From: Parasponia andersonii
Lineage: Eukaryota > Streptophyta > Magnoliopsida > Rosales > Cannabaceae
DNA length: 64,000 nucleotides
Assembly: GCA_002914805.1 (NCBI GenBank)
Contig: JXTB01000816.1
Span: 45,374-109,373 of the forward strand
Direction: 5' to 3'
Part shown: one piece after another, positions 43,891 through 55,312 of the stretch
How the letters are laid out: the number at the start of each line of letters is the position of its first letter
Position numbering within the stretch: the first letter of the stretch is position 1
The notes under the pieces: generated by a model
What the model saw: only the letters and a program-made list of their open reading frames with translations
Told to the model about the DNA's origin: nothing
Database searches by the model: none
Translations under genes and position numbers: made by a program

Positions 43891-45187
43891 TTGGAGCGGC
43901 AACTTCATGCCACCTGCTTCTACAACAGTGATACTATCAGCATTTCATATGTTTCATCTCAAACAATATACCAGTATGTTGTTTGTACGAGTTTCTTCTT
44001 TCTGTTCTGTTGAGAAGAACAAAGACTTGGATTCATTTAACCACTTTCATCACATTTCAATGTCTTTGTTCTATTTTAACTAGCATTCTAGACTACTCAA
44101 AAGTATATAATAAACCGAATTGAAGAAAAATAATTGAACAACAATAAAGGACAGAGAAGCGACCCTATTGGTCCTTAACCATTAAGAAAGTCCTACTTTG
44201 GTTCCCAACTTGATATATTGATATTTTGACCTTTAGACTATTGAAAGTGTTTGATATTAGTTCTTTTTGTTATATTCCGTTTGATTTTCAAGAGAAAGGG
44301 GTACCTGTGTTTGATGCTCCCTCTTTGTAATATTTATTTGTTCAAAAAACCGTATTTGGGAGTTGTTCTAAATGCATTCTTGTCCATTTTTGCATTTTTT
44401 TTAAGGGTTCAGGGTTTACACATAGTCGTATATGTCTTTATTTTGATTTTTCGACTGTCTGAATTCACATTAAAGTCTCACAGTAAAAGAAACAGTTTTT
44501 TTTATAGCGTAAAGACTAAGATGACGAAATTTAAAATTTATAGCCTACAGTGAGACTTGTTTAATAATTTAGATACATTAATCTAAAAGGATAAGAGAAC
44601 AAATTAGGGTGTCTAAGTTTACTTTTGCGTTTTATGCTACTACAACATTAATTTGTGCACGAAAACCGTGCCCTAGGGTAGAACTTCCCAGTACATAATC
44701 ATAACCGCTTCGGATTCGTCGTGAATCAATACTAATACTAACAAATTTTTGGAGCAAACGTATAGTAACATATTTCAGTTGTTGACAGTCCATGGTCTGA
44801 GCTGCTTGTCTCGGACGCATGTTTGGCCTTGGTGATTGTTAACAAGAATGATGGGTCTTATACAGTTTAAGGAAGATTTTGGCAAATCTTAAATGAAGCT
44901 ACAATTATGTAACTAATGCGAACTAGTCAATACCAGAGATTTTACACATTAAAGAGCGTCGAAAATATCAAAAGAAAATGAAAATAAAATAAACACAACA
45001 CTAATACACAAGTGTAGACAAAGCGAGGGGAGAAAACCTAAATTGCGTGGTTACATGCACGATCAAGATTCTCACAAGGCAATCAGCTATGAAAAGTCGT
45101 TTACGGATCAACAGATGCCATTTACTTATATTTTATGGGCATCGATCAATATAAGTGTCAGTTCCTAATATTCACATATGTACAATA
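43891..45187. other. Convergent intergenic region
   Basis: The stretch lies between the 3' end of the OB-fold gene and that of MTHFR. The first part is 3' UTR. The minus-strand frame 44820-44632 is open for 62 residues but matches no family I recognise. Confidence 0.45.
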
Positions 45188-45424
45188 GTTATGATGCCAG
45201 AGTTTCCAATGTCGAGTTTTGCTTGTAATTTTAGGAAAGCTTTAGCCTTTTCTTTGCAAGGATATACTTTAACAAATAACACATGGATATGATTCAGTTA
45301 TGATGCCAAAGCGTTATAGCCCTAAATTGGCTGCAAATGTCGAGTTTGTTTGTAATTTTAGGAAAGATTTAGCCTTTGCTTTGCAAGGATACACTTTACC
45401 AATAACACATGATTATGATTCTCA
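45188..45424. repeat. Direct duplication of ~105-125 bp
   Basis: GTTATGATGCCA...AATGTCGAGTTT, TTGTAATTTTAGGAAAG, TTTAGCCTTT, CTTTGCAAGGATA and ACTTTA...AATAACACATG appear in the same order at about 45188-45294 and 45298-45424. The second copy carries about 20 extra bases. It lies downstream of the MTHFR stop codon. Confidence 0.75.
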
Positions 45425-45770
45425 TCCAATTATCTTGGCTTAGAGAGACTTGCAATTACATGCAGTACTATAGTGTCGTAAGGCACAAATTAAATTACGT
45501 GCTATAAATAAATAAAGATGGCAATTGAGAATGAATAAGCTTGGCAACAGTATTAATTGTATTGGCACTGTTATCGAGTGCTTATCATAAAATCAAAGAT
45601 ATCTCAATTGCAGGGTTGGTATCAAACCCCCCAGCCAGTTATTAAACATCGCACAAGGGCAATAAAATCAGAAACCAACTAAAGGGAAAAAGCATCATTT
45701 TGCAGTAGTATCGAGGGTTTGTCGTAGTGTCGAGGGTTTGTCGTAGATGGAAGAAGAAAAGTTGCACATC

Positions 45771-48700
45771 TCAGAGCTCATTAAAAGTAGCGAAAATGTC
45801 ACCATGGATGTAATCATTATCTACCAAGCTGGCCAAGAAATAGCTATTCTCCACCTGCAAAAGCGAGGATACATATAAGATCATGCAGGGGCATTGTGCA
45901 AGTGGCTAAAATGGAAGCACATGCCTTACGAGAGAAGAGAGAACCAACCTCTTCAAGTAGTTTTCTAGAAGGGTCACCCTCAGGATACAAGCGAGCCCAT
46001 CCTCTTGACCAGATTTGAAATGCCTCATCCTTCCATACCGTAAAGCTGGCAGGATCCACAACAGTTGGTTGGATGATTTCCTTGCCGGGAAACACTCCCC
46101 ATGTTACTGCATTGACGGCAGTTTGATCCACATTTGATAACCAGCGCCCTTCTTTGTTCACAGCCATGTAGGTTAGAGATGGGAAACTTCTGCTGCACTT
46201 GTCAACAAGGGCGTCCAATGTATCCTTAGTGCAGAAAAATTCTAGATATGCCTTCTGATACACATATCCTCCTGGACCACCCCATCCTGGAAACCAACTT
46301 ATATTAGCCTTGAGGATAAGTTGTAGATCCCAGGATTACTAATTTACTACTAGTTTAGAAACATAAACTCATCAACACACTCAACTCCGATTTTTCCCTT
46401 TCTTAAATTGGCTACATATAAGTCATTTGGATCTTCAGGAATGGAAAGAGAGAATATTTTCAAACTAGTAATTGCTTACCAACAGATGGTGAATCAGATC
46501 TTTCCCCGTTAACTGCAGGTTGGCTATTTATAGTCAGGAAACCCTTGGTGTTAATCTTCCCTAGCTGCTCATTTATGATCTTAGTCTCAGGCTGAAGTCC
46601 ATCTAATTCGGACCAAGGACTGCTTTTCAATTTTCCAACGCATAGTTTCTTAAATTGCTGATAAGAAAATAATTTGCAATATGTTAGCATATGTTTAAGT
46701 TGGTTAACAATAAATAAGAAAAGTAACGGTTCATTCTGCAAAGGGAAGTGCACCTCATTAACATCTTCAATGTTCTTCAATGGAATGCCCCATTCTTCTA
46801 GAAGTTTCTTGTCACGTGAACGTGGTCGCATGAACTGTCAGGAAAAGATTGTGCATTTAAGTTGATTAATATGCCGCACAATGCTCTATAGAGAGTATGT
46901 GTACACACACACACACAGAAAGAAGAGAGACACATCTTCTTTCACTAGCTAATGGTTAGAAACTATCATTCAATAAAATAAAAACTTCCAAGTTATCATA
47001 AGATATAAACAAGCAGGTGAACATCTTTATAGAAAAAGCAATTATAAAAGAGATGAAGTGAAAAATTTAAAACACAACTGCTTTACCAACCATTCTTATC
47101 TGAATTGTAATAATATCAACCAAAACACCAGTCAAATATTACGTTAGCTGAATGAAGCAGATCCGCAGAATAATACGACTTCTTAAGAAAGGTCTCATCA
47201 TGCAATGTAGAGCCACCGTGTGGCATGTAAATGTAGGATAAAATGGCTTTTCTGTGAAAGACTTCCCAATGTCTATGCGAAATGCATGCAAACTGTAACT
47301 AATTGCTAGGCCTTCAAGTAACGCAATTAACTGTAGAGTGATACATATTTAATAAACAAAGTGAAACTATACATCCGCATAACATGCCAATTTTAGCTGT
47401 ATACAAATGTTGGTATACCACCTTGGTACACAAAGTAAAATATAGTAGTATAACACGACCAAAACAACAGAAAAATGGGTGAAGCAAAATGGAAGACAAA
47501 GGACAAGTTGGGGAGAGTAGGGGAGGGGATAAGGATCTCATTGAAGCAGGCAAAGAAATTGAGATATCCAACACTTCTGATATTTAATATATGTGTATAT
47601 ATATATATTTATGTGAAAATTAGAAGTGCTAAGAAAAAGTTCCAGCGACATACCTGATAATCAGTGAGAGCCCCATATGAAGGATTGCGAGAATCACCCC
47701 ATCGTCCTTGTGGATACTGATCCCAGCCTGTAGTCCTTGATATATAGCTCTTCGGGCGATTTGCCCTAAAATTATTGAATAGAAAGAAAATACACAATTA
47801 TTAGGCACTCCCTTCCCCACTTCTCTACTTAGCAAAACATGAGATGTTTCATAAATTGCATACCAGAAAATGGGACGGACATCTTCTTTGATTCGAAAAA
47901 CATTTGCAGGACGTCTCCAAGGAAGGGACCTGGATATTTTGCGTTCTTCAATCAAGCCAAGATTCTGAAAGTAGTTAAAGTGTTAATAATCCAAATCATA
48001 TCATCCACGTCAAGAACAGAACCATAATATGATAAATTGGGAGTGGAAAACAACCATTAGTATGGCCAATGCTGATTTCTCCATGTTAAGCGTATAAAGG
48101 TGCAGTGTTCTTATCCCATTGGCTAAAATCTTCTTGCACATTTCGGTTCCAAGGTGAATTCCATAGGATTTGACGGCTTCATCATTGTCCTTGATAGGCT
48201 CCAAGGCAGCAGTGATCTCGGCTGGTATCTAACAATAGACAAATAAAAAACATTAACGAAATTGAGTGACTAGGAGTAGTAAAGTTTGTAAGTAAGACTC
48301 TTTGTCATTCTAGAAGTAGTCCAGAAGACCTATGCTATTAATATACTACAGTCATTTTATTTTTTGTCGTATCGTTTGGTATGTGAAGAATAAAATAAGA
48401 GAATATGAGGTTGAACATAAAGATTGCGATCATTACCTGTCATTCTCAAATCTCAATTTTGGTATTGACGCTTAAGGAAAAGATAAAAGACACACACACA
48501 CACAGACACAGATACACATATCTGGGATGAGATGAGAATAGAAATAGCAATAGCGAGCATAGTATACCTTAGTTTTGCAAAAGCCAGTCATGCGTAGAAA
48601 GCCTTTGTAGTTATTGATGGGCATAATTCCGGGCACAATGGGACAAGTAATTCCAATTTGGCGACAGTCATTTACGAATTTGAGGAAAATGTCAGTGTCG

Positions 48701-49544
48701 TAGAATAATTGAGTGACTATTAGATCAGCGCCAGCATCGACCTGTGAGAAAAATGAAAATCAAAGCAAGTCAAGCCAAGGAATCTATCAATCTATCTAGT
48801 TATCTAGTTGAGAATGAATGAAGTGAATATTATATATATATATATATATATTTGCATTCTCTTTCTCATTACCTTTCTCTTCAAATAAGCAAGATCGCTT
48901 TGGTAGGCTTCGAGAGAAGCGACACCATCAGGGCCGATTGCATCTGGATGTGCCTCTGGATAGCCAGCCACGGTGATGCCAAAGTAATCACCATACTTAG
49001 CCCTGATATGTTGGACCTGAGAGTGAGAGAAGATATAATCATAATTGTAATTAATTAGATTAAAAAGAAAAGTGGATCTGAAAAGAAAAGAAGAATTACA
49101 AAGGCCACTTACTAGATCGAGAGCGCAGGCAAAGCCACCCTGGATCTGGACGAACTTGTCCTGACCATGAGGAGGGTCACCGCGGAGAGCGAGGACGTTC
49201 TGGAGGCCATTGGACTTGATGGTGGAGAGAGCGTGGTCGATCTTGTCGAGGGGCATGTTGGTGCAGGTGAGGTGCATCATGGTCTCCACACACACGCTGT
49301 TCTGCATTCGGTTGGCTATGTCCAGAGTCAGATCGGCGGTGGAGCCTCCAGCACCCCAGGTGATGTCGCAGAAGGCCGGGTTGTGGGCCACCATTCTCTC
49401 CATTCTCTCGAACAGGTTGTCCACCCCATCCTCCGTCTTCGGAGGGAAGAACTCGAACGAGAAGACAACATTCTTCTGCGTCCTCCCATTCTGGTAACCC
49501 TCCGAGACCCCAACTGCCTCCCGGATCTTCTCTATCACCTTCAT
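45771..49544 (-). CDS. MTHFR: Methylenetetrahydrofolate reductase
   Basis: Ten exons join in frame to 605 residues: 49544-49113, 49016-48873, 48741-48568, 48228-48055, 47964-47864, 47765-47654, 46834-46754, 46657-46480, 46286-45949, 45854-45771. Residues 1-308 are the TIM-barrel FAD-binding catalytic domain, with [37 protein letters not shown] and VTQLFYD motifs. A linker ([19 protein letters not shown]) leads to the eukaryotic C-terminal domain with [17 protein letters not shown] and [15 protein letters not shown], ending [20 protein letters not shown]. The enzyme reduces 5,10-methylene- to 5-methyltetrahydrofolate for methionine synthesis in the cytosol; plant forms are known to be NADH-dependent and insensitive to AdoMet. 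No transit peptide. The length is close to the Arabidopsis enzymes (just under 600). All junctions are GT-AG. Confidence 0.96.
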
Positions 49545-50080
49545 CGTCTTCTTCTTCTACCACTCCCTTTTTTTTTTTTTTTTTTTTTCCGTTTTAATCT
49601 TTCTCTCCCTCTTATTCGTAATTATTCTTATAAATATTCCCTTTTTCCCCCCACTATTAAAATGAAGATATGATATGATACCTCCTCNAATATGTATTTA
49701 TTTATATTTACATTCATTATTCAGATCCAATCTCTACCGACTCTCTCTCAGATACACTCTCTCTCTCTCTAACTCCCATGTGGTTGGAGCCCCACCCGGC
49801 CTTTGGTTGGGTCCCCCGCCAACCCAGACGCGCACACGACACAAATCCTTCTTCTCCAGTCAGAACCAAATCAAATTATTAAGAAAAAAAAAAAAAAAGA
49901 AAAAAAGAAAATTAAGCTAATCTAAATCTAAACCAAAGAAAAATACTTCGGTTGGTGAAACTCGAGGCGCACTCGCGCGTCACGAGTCACTATCCTTCCT
50001 CTACTCCCGCTGTCCCCACCAGTACTCCAGCCTAACCACAAACGCTTCGGGTTTGGGTTTGGGGTTGGTGTTGTGGGCCC
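49545..50080 (-). promoter_or_regulatory. MTHFR upstream region
   Basis: It includes a T-run at 49568-49588, (CT)n near 49741-49770, an A/G-rich run at 49880-49910 and one ambiguous base at 49688. GC content rises at 49930-50100. The plus-strand ORF 49675-49920 spans the ambiguous base and is not credible. No defined promoter element could be assigned. Confidence 0.4.
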
Positions 50081-51860
50081 AGCTCACCAACCCCCGTTCG
50101 CTTCCCTCATTTTGCTTGCGATTCTAAGAGTTCTATCGACAAAACAACGGAAAATTTTTTACAAATATACGGTGACTAATGTTTCATACGGTGTAAAAAC
50201 TTAAATAAATAATTAAAAAGACGAAGCGGTAATTCTAGTAATTAAACTCTCATTGTTAAAACTCTTTATTAACTAAATATGTAGCAAAATACCGTCAACC
50301 GTAAGCTGCGGTATCGGTATTGACCGTTACCAGCTTTTACTTGTTTTACTATATATATATATATACATATTTTGTGAATTTCAACTTTTAAAATTCTTTT
50401 CACTTTCACCTTTTTTTTTTTTCTAAATTAAAAAAATAATCATCAAACCTTTCTTTTTTTTTCTTCCTCTCGTTCTTAATGAACAACCATATTTTTTTTC
50501 TCTCTCCTGAGTGATGATAATGATTGGTTACAAATCCAGCTATTATTGATTAGTAACCAATCTAATTACTAGAAAATTACTAACTTGATTGCATGTAACT
50601 AAACGAATCAATAACTAAAATGTCTACAAGTTATAAGATAGGTTATTTAATTTCTAAGCGAAAAAATAATAATAATAAAAGCATAATGAATATGTTAGCC
50701 AATAGCCATTTTAATGATTGGTAACCAATTTGGTTAACCGTTATTAATTTGTCAATGAGTGTATTAGTTTTCGATATGGTGGCTAATTACAAATGATTTA
50801 TGATTAGTTACTAGTTACTGATTATTAGTTTCTAGTTACCAATCACAAGAATGGACTCTAATAACTTGCTTGGTTTATAATTTCTTGAAACTTGTTATCT
50901 CTACTAATTTGATTATTAATTACTAATTTGTCAACTAGTATATTGATTCTGATACTAGTTCACCAACTCCCATTCGCATCCCTCATTTTGCTTGGGATTT
51001 TAAGAGTTCTATCGACAAAACAAAAAAAATTTACAAATATCCAGTGGTTAATGTTTCAAACAGTGTAAAATCTTAAATAAATAATTTGAAAGATATGGTG
51101 ATAAAATGAAGTGACAATTCTAGTAATTAAACTCTAATAGTTAAAACTATTTATTAATTAAAAATTTCACAAAATATTGTCAATAGTAAGCTACAGTATT
51201 GGCTGTTACCAACTTTTATGGTTACTAGTCTTATGGTTGGTAACCGATTTGGCTACCTATTTCACTATATATAGATACATACACATTAATTTATTTTTGA
51301 TAGAGTATTTTCGTTTTTTTTTTTCCCAAAATCAAAACTTAAAAAACTCTTCACACTTACACTTTTTTTTTATAAATTAAAAAAAATGAAACATCAATGC
51401 TTCCTTTTCTTTTTTTTTTTCCTCCTCTTAGTGATGATAATGATTGGTTACTAATCTAACTACTATTGGTTAGTAACCAATCTAGTTACTCAAAAATTAC
51501 CAATTTGGTTACAGGCAACCAAACTAATAAATAACTAATATGTCTACAAATTACAAGATAAGTTATTTAATTTCAAAGAAAAAAAATAATAGTAATGAAA
51601 GCATAATGAATATGTTAGCTAATAACTATTTCAGTGATTGGTAACTAATTTGATTAGCAGTTACTAATTTGTCGACGAGTATACTAGTTTTCGATATGGT
51701 GGCTAGTTACAAATGATTGATGCTTGATTATTGGTTACTAGTTATTAGTTTCTAGTTACTAATCACAAGAATGGACTCTAATAATCTATTTGGTTTCTAA
51801 TTTTTTGAAACTGGTTACTTCTACTAATTTGGTTATCAATTACTAATTTGTCAACTAGTA
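50080..51860. repeat. Tandem duplication with ~876-bp period
   Basis: Copy A (about 50082-50955) and copy B (about 50958-51860) align from AGCTCACCAACCCCCGTTCG / AGTTCACCAACTCCCATTCG onward. They share TAAGAGTTCTATCGACAAAA, CTAGTAATTAAACTCT, GATGATAATGATTGGTTAC, GAATATGTTAGC and CACAAGAATGGACTCTAATAA in the same order. Both are rich in the word GGTTACTAGTTACTAATTT. A further partial run of the same words follows to about 52260. No protein is encoded. Confidence 0.8.
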
Positions 51861-52327
51861 TATTGGTTCCGATACTGGTTCTGGTATAGTACCTAGTTAC
51901 AAATGATTGATGACTAGTTACTAGTTTTTGATTACCAATCATAAGAATGATAATTAGTTTGATTTCTAGTTATCACTACTAATTTTATTTTTAGTTTTTG
52001 GTTTTTCAAATAACTAATCAATTTAGTTACTAGTTACTTTATTTATATATATTTTTTTCAATTTGGTTACTAAATATAATTTTTAGTTTCTAGTTAATCT
52101 AGTTGCCACTTACTAATTTAATTACTGATTACTAGTTACTACTAACCAATTCGGTAACTCGTACCCAAAGTGGCAACTTATTTCAAAATGATAGCTAAGT
52201 ACACAGAAAAATAATTGATGATCAACCATTAACCAATTTGGTTATTGGTTGCTAGTAGCTTAAATATATAACTAACCTTTCATTAAAAAATAAACTAGTT
52301 CTATGGGAAAACAACTATTTTTTTTCT
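51861..52327. repeat. Degenerate GGTTACTAGTT word array
   Basis: Continuation of the low-complexity TTACTAGTTAC/ATTTGGTTA words beyond the second 876-bp copy, resembling a partial third unit (CTAGTTACAAATGATTGATG recurs at about 51891). No gene. Confidence 0.55.
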
Positions 52328-52750
52328 CACTACAATAAAAAAAACCCTTTCATAGTCGGTGAAGAATGCTATAAAAGGCTTTTTATTGCATTTAAGCACA
52401 TGCAAGAGAAATTCCGCTATTAAAAGTCCCCTCCTTTTGATAGCATTTTATAAATACTATCGAGTATGCTATCAAACATCCTTTTAGTAGTGTTCATTAG
52501 AGGATAGCATTTTATAAATACTATCGAGTATGCTATCAAACACCCTTTTAGTAGTGTTCATTAGAGGATGTAAAATGGCTATTATAGCATTTTTTTTAAA
52601 GCTGTAAAATAGTTTGTATAGCATCTCCCAAAGACTATAAAAAGCCTTCTATAGCTTTATCTGACAGTTATAAAAATACTTTTATAACATTTTTTTCATG
52701 ATACAGATATTATGTTATAGCTTTTTTTCCCCTATTGTTATTCATGTTTA
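52328..52750 (+). mobile_element. CACTA-type (En/Spm) left terminus with subterminal repeats
   Basis: CACTACAATAAAAAAAACCC matches the usual CACTA...AAAAA start of plant En/Spm elements. The following 400 bp repeat short words (GCTATAAAA, TATAGCATTTTTT) in both orientations, as CACTA subterminal regions do. It includes the 64-bp duplication listed separately. I find no matching right end nearby, so the element is truncated or its end lies elsewhere. Confidence 0.5.
52439..52566. repeat. Near-perfect 64-bp tandem duplication
   Basis: GATAGCATTTTATAAATACT, ATCGAGTATGCTATCAAACA, (T/C)CCTTTTAGTAGTGTTCATTAGAG repeats twice with one mismatch inside the CACTA-like subterminal region. Confidence 0.88.
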
Positions 52751-53219
52751 ACAACGTTTTTCAAATATTGTTATGTGCTTTTAGTAGCATTTGCAAATAC
52801 TTTGGATTTAGATACAAAAACTTTCCAAGAGCTATATATTGAACTTGTGCTTGAATCTCCTTGGCAAAACAGCCACTAGTACATAATACTCACGTTGCAA
52901 TTGAACAAAAAAAAAAAGATGATGTAATTAGTAAGCAATAACTCAACAACTTACCTACATATAATTTTCCTTCAATGACTATATATATATATACTTGAGA
53001 AAACTAAAATTTGCAATTAAAATTTTCAATTCCCAACAAAATATTTGTTGCCATATAAAGCTCTATTCAATGTTGATTGGGATTAATATTCATGGTATAC
53101 ATTTGATTGAGATTAATATTCATATAATGGTATACATTCAAAGACAATATTAGTAATGGTAATTTCCATATATCCAATACCTCAAACCTGGTCGTCACTT
53201 TACTTTAACATCATATTGC
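52751..53219. other. AT-rich spacer, no gene
   Basis: A short direct repeat near 53060-53135 (TTGATTG(G/A)GATTAATATTCAT and GGTATACATT) is the only visible structure. Confidence 0.4.
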
Positions 53220-53830
53220 CACAACTCTAGTCTCAAACTAGACAATCGTGCGGTACTTAGTACAGTCCGTTGCACTAAGTCAGCCTACCAATACTCAAAA
53301 AAGGGACTTAGAGTAAGCTTTTGAGACAAAGAAGTAAGGATGAGGGAGTTTAGGTGAATGAAAGCTTTGTATTTCTCTTAAAATGCTTACAACTCTCACA
53401 AATGGGACTTGTGTATAGATGAACCCAATAGGTCCTTTATATAGGCAAAACCTAAACCAACCAAGGGTTAGGATTGTGCCAAGTGGCATGATCTTACAAA
53501 GGGTCTAGATTATTCTCAACTAAAGTTATAATATCTACAAAGATATATACATAGAGAGTTCTAGAACAAAATATGGTCTAAATTCTTCTAAGAAGTTTAC
53601 CCACCATCTTAGCTCTTCTAAGTCATTCTAGGAGCTTATAGAACATCCAACCCATCTAACACCATCTGGCCTTGTCTAGAACCTTTTAGGACTTAGTCTA
53701 GAGCCTTTTAGTCTTCTAGCATGGCCAAGACCTCTTTTGATCACTCTAGAAGTGTCCATCACGTTCTAGGGTCTTCCTTAATCTTTTTGGGTGAGTAATA
53801 TATATAGAGGACCTTAGAGTCATGAGCAAC
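53220..53830. mobile_element. LTR-like fragment with TATA box
   Basis: CTTACAACTCTCACAAATGG, a TTTATATAGGC box near 53441 and a string of TTCTAGAA/TCTAG words to about 53770 give this stretch the look of a plant LTR promoter region. No partner LTR or coding region was found. The ends are undefined, so the class is uncertain. Confidence 0.35.
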
Positions 53831-55138
53831 AACATTTGAATTTTTGAGAGCCAAATGAGTGGGCCGTAATAATATACATACTAACCACACTCAATTTCAA
53901 TCATGCATTCAACTTTTTGTTCATTACAAGTTAGAGCTTAACAAAACTTAAACCTGATCAGCATATTGCAGAATTGCAAAATTAATATGGAAAAGAGACA
54001 CCAAGATAAAAATAGTATAATAAGATAAGTTATAGATCATACCTATCAATGATATCATGAAGTAGATCATATGAGCCCAAAATAAGGAGATTATTTCCTA
54101 CATATACAACATATATATATAATAAAGTACAAATTATCTATAGTTAGTACTTTTTTCCTGCCCCAATAACAAAAGAAAAAAAACTTGTTTATTTAAATAA
54201 AATTGTCATTTTACTCGCTCCATAATAACTTTATCACTTGACCATACAATATTACTATCAAAAACTTTATCAATAGTAGTCATTGTAGAAGTAGGCCTCT
54301 ATAAGAATGTTTCTGGTTTCTCTGCCACATTAACCCAAACTATCATGGTATTAGGTCTAAGCATTACGTGATGAACAATCTCCTTTAGATTATTTAAAAA
54401 CCAACATTCCTCAGCAACAACTTCTCCATAATATGGCTTTACATCATATAAAGATATAAAAGGAACAAGCAACCTTTCTCATTAAAATAATTTCTTATTA
54501 TAAATTCCTAGATAAAAATCTCAAATAAAAACATCTACCATATAGTTCGAGTACTAATTATAGCAATGTTATAAAGCTGGTTGTTCAGGTACTTGTAGTT
54601 CATATGCATGGTTACGTGTTATGTGTAATACAACTTTGTCTAGTTCTAAGTTAAGTAGAGGAGTTATGCTAGTTAATGAGAAGCTTAATAATTTTGTGAG
54701 TTCACAAAGATCCTAGTAAAAAAGATTTCATATTTTATGAGACAGACTTTTGCTGTTAGGTTTTATATAATTGAAATGAGTTAAGCTACTGATTGAGGTA
54801 TTTAGTAATGTAAATTTTTGATGATAGACAATATGTGAAAGAAAATATTTTCGACGAAAATTGATGATTAAGTTTCTAATAATCTAGAATAGATAAGCTA
54901 TTAACAGAAGAGTCAAAATTATTTCTAATGTTGTGATCAATTTCTATGGAGAAGTTATTATTTTTTGATTTTCGTACTAGACAGTTCTATAAATTATGAT
55001 ATTTAGATGATGAGTCAAAAAGTGAAGCACAATGTGTTCTAAGCATGATGTGTCCATAAGTACAAGGTGTCATTATAAGCACGAGGTATTGAAAGTACAA
55101 TGTCTGTTGAAAGCACGTAGTGGAATGGGATAAGTATG
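53831..55138. other. Non-coding AT-rich region
   Basis: No coding sequence. From about 55020 the text becomes internally repetitive (AAGCAC/AAGTACAATGTG words) leading into the 58-bp array. Confidence 0.4.
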
Positions 55139-55312
55139 TGTTAAGTATGCAGATGAGATTAGTGGAAACTAGATGTCAACACTTGGACAAGTTAGGTGTC
55201 AAGCATGCAGATAAGGTTAGTGGCAACTAGGTGTCAACATTTGGGCAAGCTAAGTGTTAAGCATGCATATAAGGTTAGTGGCAACTATGTGTTAACATTT
55301 AGGCAAGTTAAA
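55139..55312. repeat. 58-bp tandem repeat, three units
   Basis: Units start at 55139, 55197 and 55255, each beginning TGT(T/C)AAG(T/C)ATGCA and ending GG(A/C)AAG(T/C)TA(A/G)(G/A). Each is exactly 58 bp, with about 10-15% substitution and no indels. The strict spacing and variation fit a minisatellite within repeat DNA. Confidence 0.85.

Noticed and set aside
44632-44820. 62-residue minus-strand ORF
   Set aside because: Open but with no recognisable family, no splice partners and no conserved context.
49167-49673. 168-residue plus-strand ORF, and further ORFs 49177-49563 and 49210-49497
   Set aside because: They lie antisense or out of frame to MTHFR exon 1, which has clear homology; open frames here follow from its GC-rich codons.
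49675-49920. 81-residue plus-strand ORF
   Set aside because: Contains an undetermined base and reads CT-rich and A-rich simple sequence upstream of MTHFR.
55139-55312. CRISPR-like array
   Set aside because: Contiguous 58-bp units without spacers in a plant genome; a minisatellite.
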